Shown piece by piece: positions 51,202 through 59,807 of a stretch of DNA of 64,000 bases. This DNA is from Rifleibacterium sp035352635. Lineage in GTDB: Bacteria > Muiribacteriota > Ozemobacteria > Ozemobacterales > Ozemobacteraceae. Under the pieces are notes generated by a model. The model ran no database searches. It was not told the origin of the DNA and was given only the letters and a program-made list of their open reading frames with translations. The stretch is taken from contig DAOPYA010000001.1 of assembly GCA_035352635.1 (NCBI GenBank), positions 47,366 through 111,365 on the forward strand, in the 5' to 3' direction. Position numbers and translations under genes: made by a program. Positions within the stretch are counted from its first letter, which is position 1, and the number at the start of each line of letters is the position of its first letter.

Positions 51202-53456
51202 TCAGCAAAGATCTCGACATCATCCTGCAGGCTGTTATTAACCAGGCCGCTGACGAGCGCCATGAATACATTACCGTCGAACACCTTCTTTACGCGTTAT
51301 TGCATGATAAAGAGGGCGCCGAGATTCTCAAAGCCTGTGGCTGTAACCTTTTTGAACTCGAAAAAGATCTCGATGACCACCTCTCGACCAATGTGCCGCA
51401 AAAAACTACCGGAAAATCAGACCCGGTGCCAACTCTGGCCTTTCAGCGCGTCATTCAGCGCATGATGATTCAGGTGCAGTCATCAGAAAAGGCCGAGGCC
51501 AGGGCCGGTGACCTGCTGGTCGCTATTTTTTCCGAAACCGACTCGCACGCCGTATTTTTTTTGCAGAAATATAACGTTAATCAGCTCGATGTCTTGAACT
51601 ACATCGCCCACGGTATCAAAAAAGCCGGCGATGGCGAAGATGGCTACACCGATGCCGAACCAGGCGAAGGTGACGCGGCCGGTGATGCCCAGCTGAACAA
51701 CAACCCCCTGGCCAGCTTTACCGAATGCCTCAATGATAAAGCGGCCCGTGGTGGAATCGACCCGCTGATCGGCAGGCGTGCCGAAGTTTCGCGGGCCATT
51801 ATCGTTCTTAATCGCCGCCGCAAGAATAACCTGATCTTTGTCGGTGAACCAGGGGTTGGCAAAACCGCTATCGTTGAAGGTATTGCCCTGCGCATTCATC
51901 AGGGCGAGGTGCCCGAAACCCTTAAAGATACGAAAATTTACTCTCTCGATATGGGTTCTCTGCTCGCAGGCACCAAATACCGTGGCGATTTTGAGGCCCG
52001 TCTCAAGGCAACCATGAAAAGCCTCGAAAAAATGCCGGGCGTTATTCTCTTTATCGACGAAATTCATAATATCATCGGGGCCGGTGCCGTCAGTGGCGGT
52101 TCCCTCGATGCCGCCAATATTCTCAAACCTGCTCTGGGCAGTGGCAAATTCAGATGCATCGGTACCACGACCTTTGAAGAATTCAAAAACTTCGACAAGG
52201 ACCGAGCCTTTTCGCGCCGGTTTCAAAAAATTGATCTCTATGAACCCAGCGTTGAAGAAACTCGCCGAATTCTTTTCGGCCTGCGGCCGGTTTACGAAAA
52301 GTTTCATGGCGTGACCTTCACCAAAAAGGCTCTGCGTGCTGCTGCTGAGTTGTCAGCCAAATACATTCAAGAACAATTTTTGCCCGATAAAGCCATCGAC
52401 GTCATGGACGAGGCTGCCACCATTCTCAAACTCGCCCGCAAAGGCAAAGGGCAACTGGTAGTGAAAATGGCCGACATCGAACGGGCAGTGGCGAGAATCG
52501 CCCGCATTCCGGCCCGGCGCATCTCGACTTCTGACCTCGACAAACTTAAAAATCTTCAGCTCGACCTGCAGAAGGTGATTTTCGGCCAGGATCAGGCTAT
52601 TGAAGCTCTGGTCAGGGCAATAAAAATTTCAAGAGCCGGCATGAGCGGCGCAACCCGCCCGGTTGGTTCATTTCTGTTTACCGGGCCGACGGGGGTTGGC
52701 AAAACCGAGGTCGCCAGGCAACTGGCCGGGTCACTGGGCGTGAATTTTCTCAGGTTTGACATGAGTGAATACATGGAAAAGCATGCCGTATCACGTTTTA
52801 TCGGGGCGCCTCCCGGCTATATCGGTTATGAGCGGGGTGGGGCGTTGACCGATTCGATACGCAAGCACCCTTATTCAGTGCTGCTCCTCGACGAAATCGA
52901 AAAAGCCCATGAAGACGTTTTTAACATTTTGCTTCAAGTCATGGATTACGCCACTCTGACTGATAATACGGGCAAAAAGGCAGATTTTCGCAATGTGATT
53001 CTGATCATGACCTCGAATGCCGGCGCCCGGGATATGGCAAAGGGTTCAATCGGTTTTTCACAAAGTGCCAATGACACCGAATGGAAGGGCAAGGCGGCAA
53101 TTGAAAAGCTGTTTTCGCCAGAATTTCGCAACCGCCTGGATGGTATTATCTCATTTGCCGCGCTGGCCCAGGAAACTATGAAACTGGTTGTTGACAAGTT
53201 TATCAGAGAACTCAATTTGCAGCTTAAAGAGCGCGATGTAGTTCTCGAAATTGATGAATCGGCTCGTCTGTGGCTGGCCGACAAGGGCTATGACCCAGTG
53301 CATGGCGCCCGCCCGCTCGCCCGGGTTATTCAGCGCGAGATTAAAGACCCTCTGGCCGAAGAGATTCTTTTCGGCCGCCTGAACAAAGGCGGGCATGTGA
53401 TGATCGGCAAATCTGAAACCTCGGGCAAGCTTGAATTCAAATACCAGGCTGCCTGA
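51198..53456 (+). CDS. clpA: ClpA, ATP-dependent unfoldase of the ClpAP protease
   Basis: This 752-residue AAA+ unfoldase has an N-domain (about 1-150) with two Clp_N repeats, an acidic linker, AAA-1 with GEPGVGKTA and Walker B LFIDEIHNIIGAG, and AAA-2 with GPTGVGKTE and VLLLDEIEKAH. An SIGF loop after AAA-2 is the ClpP-docking IGF/L loop, so it should pair with ClpP, which is not in the window. No middle coiled coil of the ClpB type is present. The start overlaps clpS (ATGA), and the adaptor and unfoldase are coupled. Confidence 0.96.
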   Translation: MISKDLDIILQAVINQAADERHEYITVEHLLYALLHDKEGAEILKACGCNLFELEKDLDDHLSTNVPQKTTGKSDPVPTLAFQRVIQRMMIQVQSSEKAEARAGDLLVAIFSETDSHAVFFLQKYNVNQLDVLNYIAHGIKKAGDGEDGYTDAEPGEGDAAGDAQLNNNPLASFTECLNDKAARGGIDPLIGRRAEVSRAIIVLNRRRKNNLIFVGEPGVGKTAIVEGIALRIHQGEVPETLKDTKIYSLDMGSLLAGTKYRGDFEARLKATMKSLEKMPGVILFIDEIHNIIGAGAVSGGSLDAANILKPALGSGKFRCIGTTTFEEFKNFDKDRAFSRRFQKIDLYEPSVEETRRILFGLRPVYEKFHGVTFTKKALRAAAELSAKYIQEQFLPDKAIDVMDEAATILKLARKGKGQLVVKMADIERAVARIARIPARRISTSDLDKLKNLQLDLQKVIFGQDQAIEALVRAIKISRAGMSGATRPVGSFLFTGPTGVGKTEVARQLAGSLGVNFLRFDMSEYMEKHAVSRFIGAPPGYIGYERGGALTDSIRKHPYSVLLLDEIEKAHEDVFNILLQVMDYATLTDNTGKKADFRNVILIMTSNAGARDMAKGSIGFSQSANDTEWKGKAAIEKLFSPEFRNRLDGIISFAALAQETMKLVVDKFIRELNLQLKERDVVLEIDESARLWLADKGYDPVHGARPLARVIQREIKDPLAEEILFGRLNKGGHVMIGKSETSGKLEFKYQAA

Positions 53457-53639
53457 CCAGCCAACTTTGCCTGAACCCTGCGATATTGTTTTTACCTGGC
53501 TCAATATTTCCTGAAAAAATAGTTATCAAACTGCTGACATCTGCCGATGCTACCCCCGGCGTCTTGTACGCCGTAAAAAGTTCACTCGGGTAATGTTCCT
53601 GCCGGGGACACATCATGAGTGGGCGAAAAGGAGCTGGGT

Positions 53640-54941
53640 ATGAAGAAAAAAACAGCAATAGTCGCATTGGCAGCCTGGCTGTTAACGTCGCCGGCATGGA
53701 GTCAGAGCTACGCTGGTTCGCAACTGCAGCTGAAACAGAATGGCTTTTCGAACTCGATGCAGAGCGCTTATCGCAGGCCGGCCGATACTTACCAGACCAC
53801 CCAGAATGCGCCCGAATATTACGGGCAGACGGAGGTTTTGCCGCCGATTGCCGCAGACCCTCAGGGCGGGGGAACCCCGCAGCAACTGAGTTTGCCACCT
53901 ATTACCCGCTCGGGTGACAGTGGCGGCGTCAGCCTCTCAGACAACATTGCCAAACCTGTGCCAATGTCAAAAAAGAACCGCCGTGCTCCGGTGGTTAAAA
54001 GTGGTCAGAAAAGGGTTTCGGCGCCGAGTAACAACGAGATTTTCTCGCAGGAACCTCTAAATCTGCCGCCGGTTACCGATTTGCCGGTGCCGTCTCGCAC
54101 TGTTCTGCCGCCGCTTTACTCAGATACCATGATGACTGTTCCTCTTGAAGAGGCAGTTACCAGGGTGTTGGCCTGCAACATGTCTGGCTTTACAGGGCTT
54201 ACCCAGACCACCTCTGCCGATGTCAGCAAAGCTGGTTCTTTTAAGATGGGTTTTCATTCAAGCTGGTTTGATCTCGATCGCGTTTATGACAGGGTTCTTG
54301 CCAGCAACGAAAGCGGCGAAATGCTCGAAATGCCACTTTTCTTCAACTACGCCGTAACTGACGACCTCGAAGTTATTTACCAGATTCCGGTTGTCGATTA
54401 CACCATAAAATCGCGAATCCTCTGGACAAAAGATATTTCTGAGTCTGGCGCCGGCGACTCGAAACTCGGCTTTAAATACCGGGTATTCGATAACCCTCAG
54501 TATCAGATGCGCGGGGCCTTCGGCCTCGGATTCAAATTTCCCACCGGTAATGACGACAAAGGCCTGGGAACCGGCAAAACCGACTTTGAAATCTTTACCG
54601 CCTTCAGCAAAAGCTTTGAACGCGTCGTTGGCCACCTGAACCTCGGCTACGTGATGACCGGCGACCCCAACACCCAGTTTTATCCGGATGGCCTGGCTGA
54701 TAAATTTTATTACAATTTCGGCATCGAATACCCGCATACCCACAACGTTACCGTGATGGCCGAAGTCTCTGGCGAAGATTGGGGCGCTGAAGGAATGAAG
54801 GTTGATGTTATTCCGGGCCTGCGCTACACGCCTACCGAAAACTTTGCATTCGAAGTTGGCGTGCCGATCTCGGTCAGCAACGACCAGCGCTATGGCTACA
54901 ACTATCGCCTGATACTGGGGTTGACCACCTTCTTTCAGTAA
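53640..54941 (+). CDS. Exported outer-membrane beta-barrel-like protein (phenol meta-pathway/MetA-deg type fold)
   Basis: The product is about 433 residues, from the ATG at 53640 with AAGGAG 6 bases upstream. A signal peptide (KKKTAIVALAAWLLTSPAWS, cleavage near residue 22) precedes a Pro/Ser/Gln-rich region (about 25-165). The C-terminal 260 residues show alternating beta-strands typical of barrel proteins of the Phenol_MetA_deg superfamily (FGLGFKFPTGNDDKG, HLNLGYVMTGDPN) and end in aromatic FFQ, as outer-membrane proteins often do. This supports an outer membrane. The natural substrate is unknown. It has its own strong terminator. Confidence 0.75.
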   Translation: MKKKTAIVALAAWLLTSPAWSQSYAGSQLQLKQNGFSNSMQSAYRRPADTYQTTQNAPEYYGQTEVLPPIAADPQGGGTPQQLSLPPITRSGDSGGVSLSDNIAKPVPMSKKNRRAPVVKSGQKRVSAPSNNEIFSQEPLNLPPVTDLPVPSRTVLPPLYSDTMMTVPLEEAVTRVLACNMSGFTGLTQTTSADVSKAGSFKMGFHSSWFDLDRVYDRVLASNESGEMLEMPLFFNYAVTDDLEVIYQIPVVDYTIKSRILWTKDISESGAGDSKLGFKYRVFDNPQYQMRGAFGLGFKFPTGNDDKGLGTGKTDFEIFTAFSKSFERVVGHLNLGYVMTGDPNTQFYPDGLADKFYYNFGIEYPHTHNVTVMAEVSGEDWGAEGMKVDVIPGLRYTPTENFAFEVGVPISVSNDQRYGYNYRLILGLTTFFQ

Positions 54942-54962
54942 TTTTAACCCGACTATTGCAAC

Positions 54963-54995
54963 AAAAGACCGCCCTCGGCACGAGGGCGGTCTTTT
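54963..54995 (+). terminator. Strong rho-independent terminator after the barrel gene
   Basis: A perfect 15-base stem (54963-54977 with 54981-54995) with a 3-base loop; the A and T ends make it usable in both directions. It lies 21 bases after the stop codon. Confidence 0.85.
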
Positions 54996-55176
54996 GCTGT
55001 TGGCGGCGGCTTTTTATTGACAACCGCAGAATTAAAACTGATCACCAGTATGCATCTGTGTTAATCCGCGGCAGAAAATTTTATTAGGCCGAAAGACAGG
55101 TTAAAGTTTATTTATGCAGGATTCAATAATAAGCATCTGCTGGCAAATTGACGCCATTTTCAGATACGACTCAATG

Positions 55177-55204
55177 AAAAAGCCTGCCGTTGGCCGGCAG
55201 GCTT
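55177..55204 (-). terminator. Rho-independent terminator after the SPFH gene
   Basis: On the minus strand: a 10-base GC-rich stem (55180-55189 with 55195-55204) and 5-base loop, followed by T residues, about 20 bases after the SPFH stop at 55225. Nothing else is seen between the two terminators (54996-55176). Confidence 0.8.
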
Positions 55205-55224
55205 ATCAACTTGTCTTTAGAAAC

Positions 55225-56373
55225 TTACTGAAGTTTCTCGCCGCATTCAGGGCAGAATTTGACGCCACCAGGCACTGCAGCATTGCACTTGGCGCAGGTA
55301 GCAGTCTGGGGTTTGCCACAATCTGGGCAGAATTTTGCACCCTGTTTGATCTGGGCGCCGCATTCAATACAGGGAGCGGTGCCAGTTGCATTCGCCTTGC
55401 CGCATTCAGGGCAGAATTTGGCATTGGCATTCATATTGGCGCCACAAGCGCACTGCACCATTGCAGATGCCGGTGGAACCTGCTGACCCATGTTGCCCAT
55501 CATGCCCATGCCGGCCATTCCCATGCCGGCACCGAGACCAACGCCCATGCCTGCAACGCCGTTGGTGTTCGCGGCAGCGGTGTTCATGGCATTAAGACGT
55601 TCGACGGTAGCGTAGGCGTTCAGGCCCTGATTATTGATTGAACCCATGGCGTTGATTGCGTGCGCATCGGCCATCTTGTCAGAAATCTTGTCGATGCGTT
55701 CCTGGGTCTTTTCGTCAAAGTCGGTATTTTCGATGCGGAAATCAGACATCTCAAAACCGAGGGGGGCGAATTCGGGCGCCACGACTTCGCTGAGGCGCTT
55801 CGAAAGTTCCATGCGGTTCTTGTCGATTTCGGCATAGCTGAAACCGGCGGTGGCAAAGATGTCGGTCATTGGCTGTAAGACACGGTCAACAATGACGTTG
55901 CGAATAGAACTGATTGGCAGCACTTCGATGTTGCTGGCAAATTCAGTGAAAAATTTGCGTACATCAGTGATATGGAAAGAAAAATTACCAAAAGCCCGCA
56001 TACCTACCGGGAACTTGTAAACCGGATCAGTGTATTTGACCGGGGCTTTGGTTCCCCATTTCTGGTTGACGAATTCGGTGATTCTCACAAAGTAAACATG
56101 CGCTTTGTGCTCTGAGGTAAAATTCTGCATGATCTTGGTCAGAGTGGTCAGAAAAGGAACGTTGGCGGTTTTAAGTTCGAACATACCGGGATAATCGTGA
56201 ATAGCACGGATCTGCCCTTCATATACGAAGATAGCGGCCTGCCCGGGGTTTATTATGAGCTTGGAAGCGTTTTTGAGTTCGTCGTTGGTGCCATCCCAGC
56301 GCCAGATGAGAAGATCAGGATCTGCATCCTTCCATTCGATTACAGAGCGGGTTTGATTAGCGAAAAAGCCCAT
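55225..56373 (-). CDS. SPFH-domain protein with Gly/Met linker and three zinc ribbons (YdjI-like)
   Basis: This 382-residue protein has residues about 1-235 forming an SPFH/band-7-like domain of the virion-core-protein-like (YdjI) subgroup, opening with SVIEWKDADPDLLIWRWDG. A Gly/Met-rich linker follows (272-300, GVGLGAGMGMAGMGMMG). Three CxxC-type zinc ribbons follow: Cys308/310/321/324, 335/338/349/352 and 360/363/374/377, each closing with FCPxCG. No membrane helix is present. SPFH proteins form oligomeric rings at membranes; YdjI-like members respond to envelope stress in Bacillus, but the function here is unknown. It is monocistronic with promoter and terminator. Confidence 0.88.
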   Translation of the reverse strand: MGFFANQTRSVIEWKDADPDLLIWRWDGTNDELKNASKLIINPGQAAIFVYEGQIRAIHDYPGMFELKTANVPFLTTLTKIMQNFTSEHKAHVYFVRITEFVNQKWGTKAPVKYTDPVYKFPVGMRAFGNFSFHITDVRKFFTEFASNIEVLPISSIRNVIVDRVLQPMTDIFATAGFSYAEIDKNRMELSKRLSEVVAPEFAPLGFEMSDFRIENTDFDEKTQERIDKISDKMADAHAINAMGSINNQGLNAYATVERLNAMNTAAANTNGVAGMGVGLGAGMGMAGMGMMGNMGQQVPPASAMVQCACGANMNANAKFCPECGKANATGTAPCIECGAQIKQGAKFCPDCGKPQTATCAKCNAAVPGGVKFCPECGEKLQ

Positions 56374-56403
56374 TGTTTTCCTCCCGGATTTATTGTAAAA
56401 ACT

Positions 56404-56421
56404 GGTTACTCACAGGTAACC
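56404..56421. repeat. Inverted repeat at the predicted SPFH transcript start
   Basis: GGTTAC (56404-56409) and GTAACC (56416-56421) are separated by 6 bases. The repeat lies just downstream of the -10 box on the minus strand and covers the predicted transcript start, a typical position for a repressor site. It could also form a leader hairpin. Confidence 0.5.
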
Positions 56422-56426
56422 TTTTC

Positions 56427-56455
56427 AGTATAATGAAAATGTGCCGCTATATCAA
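56427..56455 (-). promoter_or_regulatory. Sigma70-type promoter for the SPFH gene
   Basis: On the minus strand: TTGATA, 17 bases, TATACT. A GGGAGGAAAACA ribosome site precedes the ATG. Confidence 0.65.
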
Positions 56456-56583
56456 GACCCTGATATCCAGCTGACAAAAAAGTTTTTTTGTTGAGATGGC
56501 TGTATTGTTCCTAAAAGTTATTATCAGTGCGGGCTAAGGCCATAATCGCACAACATACCATCTCTGAACCCGGAGAAAAAGAC

Positions 56584-57153
56584 ATGACGCACAACAACCG
56601 GCTGTTAATGACCCTGGATGCCCAAAATGCCGAAGCAGGTCTAAAATTGATCGAAGAGGGTGAAGACTTCAGAGTCGCTGATGCGACCGGGTTGACCCCA
56701 CAGCATCTTGCCGCCAGACACGGTATGAAAGCCGTGCTGATCGCGCTTTTTGCCCGGGGTGCCGAAGTTGATGCCGTGAACATTGATGGTGTGACTCCCC
56801 TGCATCTTGCCACCGCCAGAGAACAGGTTGACGCCTTTTTGCTGTTGATTGAGAATGGCGCCGACTATCATCGCCGCGAACGCGACGGCTGGACCCCGCT
56901 GCACTGGGCTGCCTACCGTGGTAACAAAGCAATTATCGAATCGCTGCTCAGTCTCGGTGCTGTCGTTAATTTGCCCGATAACGATGGCTGGGCGCCTCTG
57001 CACCTTGCCACCCAGCAGGGAAAACTGGCAGCGGTCATGTCATTGCTGAACGCCGGTGCCGACCGTACAATTAAAAACGAAAACGGCCAGACCGCCCTCG
57101 ATCTGGCCGTTTCACAGAATAATGTCGAACTGATCAGTCTTCTAAGTCGATGA
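56584..57153 (+). CDS. Ankyrin-repeat protein
   Basis: The product of about 189 residues starts at the ATG at 56584, with GGAGA upstream. A GTG at 56527 is in frame but gives an unconserved extension. Nearly the whole protein is ankyrin repeats, with at least four canonical units: GVTPLHLATAREQVDAFLLL, GWTPLHWAAYRGNKAIIESL, GWAPLHLATQQGKLAAVMSL and GQTALDLAVSQNNVELI. There is no signal peptide. It is a protein-binding module of unknown partner. Its 3' end overlaps the convergent M48 peptidase gene by 20 bases. Confidence 0.85.
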   Translation: MTHNNRLLMTLDAQNAEAGLKLIEEGEDFRVADATGLTPQHLAARHGMKAVLIALFARGAEVDAVNIDGVTPLHLATAREQVDAFLLLIENGADYHRRERDGWTPLHWAAYRGNKAIIESLLSLGAVVNLPDNDGWAPLHLATQQGKLAAVMSLLNAGADRTIKNENGQTALDLAVSQNNVELISLLSR

Positions 57154-58036
57154 GTTTATTATCGCTCTGGTCACGAACATCTTCAGGGTTAATGCCGGTA
57201 AGATCGCTGAAACCGCCACCCTGAATCCAGGAGTCAAGCTGCTTGGCACGCATAATCAAAAACGGGTGACTCATTCTTGAAGTGACAAAGGCAGTATAGG
57301 TCTTATTGATGAAAGATTCATCACTGGCGTCTTCGTATGAACGGATCTGCCGCAAAAATTCGCCTTCATCCATCTCACTGTAGAGCTTGGGCGCCGCTGC
57401 CGCCATTTTCATAAAGGCGCGGTTGGCGGTGTGCTGGTTCTGAACGCAGATCAGACCGGCCCGGTCAGCAGACAGCTCTGATTTTCTTTCCCAGTCAAAC
57501 ATCGCCATTTCCAGACCGGCACTGATCAAACTCGAAATGCCGAAGGTCGCCCCGGCAGCGATATCGAGCACCATCTTGAAATTGCGGGCCATGGTGCGGT
57601 AGAGCACGTGCCCACATTTAATATGACCAAGCTCATGCCCAAGCACAAAGAAAACTTCTTCCTCTTCCATTGCTTCAACAAGGCCCGAAGTGACCACGAT
57701 AAATGGCCTGGTCTGCCCGTAGGTGAAGGCATTCGGAATCGGGTGAGTGGTCACGTAAAGCTCGGGTTCCTGCATGTCAAGAATGCGGCTCGCGTAACGC
57801 AGCGTTTCGCGAAGTCGCGGCAGCATTTTTCCCTTGACGTGAATATTGCTGGCCAGATTGGTAATGCGAAAAAATTGCTCAAAACCAATTTCCATGAGCT
57901 TGGTTACCAGAAACTCAAAGCCAGGGATTGCCTGAAGCGCACCGATGGCCTGGCGGTCCCAGGGGTGCTGAAAGCTCTCTGCCTTCAGATTCGGAAAAGT
58001 CTTGAACCGTCGTCTGGTAGTGTTTTCCTGTTCCAT
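57134..58036 (-). CDS. M48-family zinc metallopeptidase
   Basis: This 300-residue peptidase has HELGH in VLGHELGHIKCGH (about residues 133-145), with the third ligand Glu in ELSADRAGL (about 190-198). No signal peptide or clear membrane helix is present, unlike HtpX, although a hydrophobic stretch (IAAGATFGISSLISAG) follows the HExxH. It fits the soluble M48 (COG0501) group often annotated as HtpX-like or Zn-dependent protease with chaperone function. Substrate is unknown. A GGAGAGAG lies before the ATG. Confidence 0.88.
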   Translation of the reverse strand: MEQENTTRRRFKTFPNLKAESFQHPWDRQAIGALQAIPGFEFLVTKLMEIGFEQFFRITNLASNIHVKGKMLPRLRETLRYASRILDMQEPELYVTTHPIPNAFTYGQTRPFIVVTSGLVEAMEEEEVFFVLGHELGHIKCGHVLYRTMARNFKMVLDIAAGATFGISSLISAGLEMAMFDWERKSELSADRAGLICVQNQHTANRAFMKMAAAAPKLYSEMDEGEFLRQIRSYEDASDESFINKTYTAFVTSRMSHPFLIMRAKQLDSWIQGGGFSDLTGINPEDVRDQSDNKLIDLED

Positions 58037-58080
58037 GGCTCTCTCCTTGAAAATCGAATATCGGCGTTTTCTACCAGTAC

Positions 58081-58109
58081 AGCATAAAACAAATACGATG
58101 AATTTCCAA
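58081..58109 (-). promoter_or_regulatory. Possible promoter for the M48 peptidase gene
   Basis: On the minus strand: TTGGAA, 17 bases, TATGCT. The match is partial, but the spacing and its place between genes fit a separate start for M48. Confidence 0.35.
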
Positions 58110-58162
58110 GAGACTTTTCATGTGCCGGCCTGCCTGCAAAAATGGCCGCGGGCACCTTTAAA

Positions 58163-58390
58163 TCAGCTGAACCACGCAGCCAGAGTGCTCGTCAGCGAAA
58201 CCAGCCCGGCACCAATAATCAACAACCAGAGAGGCAGCCGATGTTGCCGGCCGTCGATAACCCTGTTATCGTCATCTTCACGATTGTCGTCTTCAAAGTC
58301 AGCGATCAGCGCCGACCACTGCCTGATTCCGTAAAAAAAGAAACCGATCAGCAGCAGAAAAAGACAGAAATTGAGTATTACTATCCACAT
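58163..58390 (-). CDS. Small two-helix membrane protein, unknown function
   Basis: The product is 75 residues with membrane helices at about 3-20 and 54-74. An acidic loop (FEDDNREDDDNRVID) lies between them. It starts 35 bases after the deacetylase stop on the same strand, so it may be the last gene of the two-component-led operon. No family is recognised; being short, it may be spurious. Confidence 0.5.
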   Translation of the reverse strand: MWIVILNFCLFLLLIGFFFYGIRQWSALIADFEDDNREDDDNRVIDGRQHRLPLWLLIIGAGLVSLTSTLAAWFS

Positions 58391-58425
58391 GCGCTGATTA
58401 TAGACTGCCCTTGCCGTTAAAACAA

Positions 58426-59790
58426 CTAACTGGCACTGGTAATTTTAATCAGCTCAGAGATGGTGACGAACCGGTAGCCTTGCGATTTAAACGCCCTGAT
58501 CAGGGTCGGCAGCATGCGTGCCGCACCCGGGTGAATATCGTGAAACAGCACAATACTGCCTGGCCCGGCTGATTTCATAACCCGGTAAAGAATCCGGTCC
58601 GGGTCCTTGTTCTGCCAGTCGCGACTGTCAGAATCCCATAGCACTTCATGCCAGCCCTGGCCGCTTAACAGAGATTTTACCCGCGAATTGGTGTGCCCGA
58701 ACGGCGGCCTGACAATATTGCAGGATTTTGCAGTTATGCCGCTGATCAGGTCATTGGTTCGGCGCAGAGTCGCTAAAGCGTCAGCATTAGAACCCTTGGC
58801 AAGGCTGCGGTGTTCCCAGGTATGGTTGCCGATGTCATGCCCTTCAGCAGCCATGCGGCTTAAAATGTCGGGGTAGGTCTCGGCCCTGCTGCCAACCACA
58901 AAGAAGGTGCCCCGAGCCCCTTCGTTCTTGAGAATATCAAGAATTTCTCGGGTGTAGGTGTGGTGTGGCCCATCATCAAAGGTCAGCGCCAGGTAGCGTT
59001 CATTCGGTGCAGCCTTGATGGCTTTAACTATCTCAAGACAGTCGCTCGAAGAAAGCGGGGTGAATGGTTTGCTGGTGTTCTGCCGGGCTGGCTTTCCCGG
59101 AATGGTCGGCGAGGGTGTTGTTGCCCGCTCATATTCTTCAGCCTCTGCGTAGGCCGGCTGACGCTCTTTTGCCTGTCCATTAGGATACAACGGGTAAAAG
59201 TCTATGTTGCCGCTTTCAACAGGTGGTTTGTAGCTGCCGAGTGTCATTGGCCGGCTGCTTCGACCTGTTTCTGGGAGTGCCACCTGATAGCCAAGTTCGG
59301 CTAACTGGTTCAGGGCAGGCTGAAAGGCCGGATTGCCGGCCAGACAATTCTTAAAACAGACCGCCGCCGCAGATGGGTTCCCCTCTTCTTTTTCAAGCAG
59401 GCCAAGGTTATAGCTGATCCAGAATGAGGCTGAGTAGCTTAGACCGGTTTTAAAAACCAGTCGGGCTTCTTCGCGTCTTCCCATCTGCTTGAGGGCTGAA
59501 CCAAGATTGTTGTAAAGATGTATATAGCGCGGGTCGAGAGCGATGCCGTGGCGCCAGAGTCTTATTGCGTCATCAAGCTTGCCGGCCCGGGCATAAATAA
59601 TGCCGATTGAGTTAATTGCCGGGATGTCGCGCGGGTTCTCTCTGATGCGCCGACGTAATAACTCAAAGTCCTTCATCAGATCCGGAGGCTTATACTGGTC
59701 AAAACCGCCTGGGGCGGCTATAACCCCGTAACCTGACAATAAAAGACAAAGCAGCAGCAGAACAAAGTTCAATTTCTTCATGGCTTCCAT
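58426..59790 (-). CDS. Exported polysaccharide deacetylase with N-terminal TPR repeats
   Basis: This 454-residue protein has a signal peptide (MKKLNFVLLLLCLLLSGYG); an ATG three codons in, at 59781, is an alternative start. TPR repeats occupy about 45-165, a Pro-rich linker about 175-245, and a NodB-type carbohydrate esterase 4 domain about 255-450. Catalytic motifs are intact: TFDDGPH, HTWEHRSL with the two metal histidines, and RPPFGHT. The enzyme probably removes acetyl groups from peptidoglycan or an exopolysaccharide outside the membrane. It lies 17 bases after the CxxCH gene in the operon led by an NtrC-type pair. Confidence 0.9.
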   Translation of the reverse strand: MEAMKKLNFVLLLLCLLLSGYGVIAAPGGFDQYKPPDLMKDFELLRRRIRENPRDIPAINSIGIIYARAGKLDDAIRLWRHGIALDPRYIHLYNNLGSALKQMGRREEARLVFKTGLSYSASFWISYNLGLLEKEEGNPSAAAVCFKNCLAGNPAFQPALNQLAELGYQVALPETGRSSRPMTLGSYKPPVESGNIDFYPLYPNGQAKERQPAYAEAEEYERATTPSPTIPGKPARQNTSKPFTPLSSSDCLEIVKAIKAAPNERYLALTFDDGPHHTYTREILDILKNEGARGTFFVVGSRAETYPDILSRMAAEGHDIGNHTWEHRSLAKGSNADALATLRRTNDLISGITAKSCNIVRPPFGHTNSRVKSLLSGQGWHEVLWDSDSRDWQNKDPDRILYRVMKSAGPGSIVLFHDIHPGAARMLPTLIRAFKSQGYRFVTISELIKITSAS

Positions 59791-59807
59791 TATCGGCAGA
59801 AGGCAGG

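Noticed and set aside
53457..53639. Intergenic stretch between clpA and the barrel gene
   Set aside because: I looked for a promoter, hairpin terminator or small gene and found none convincing.
54996..55176. Possible small RNA or short gene between two terminators
   Set aside because: The stretch has no clear promoter, no conserved-looking frame and no strong fold beyond the two flanking terminators.
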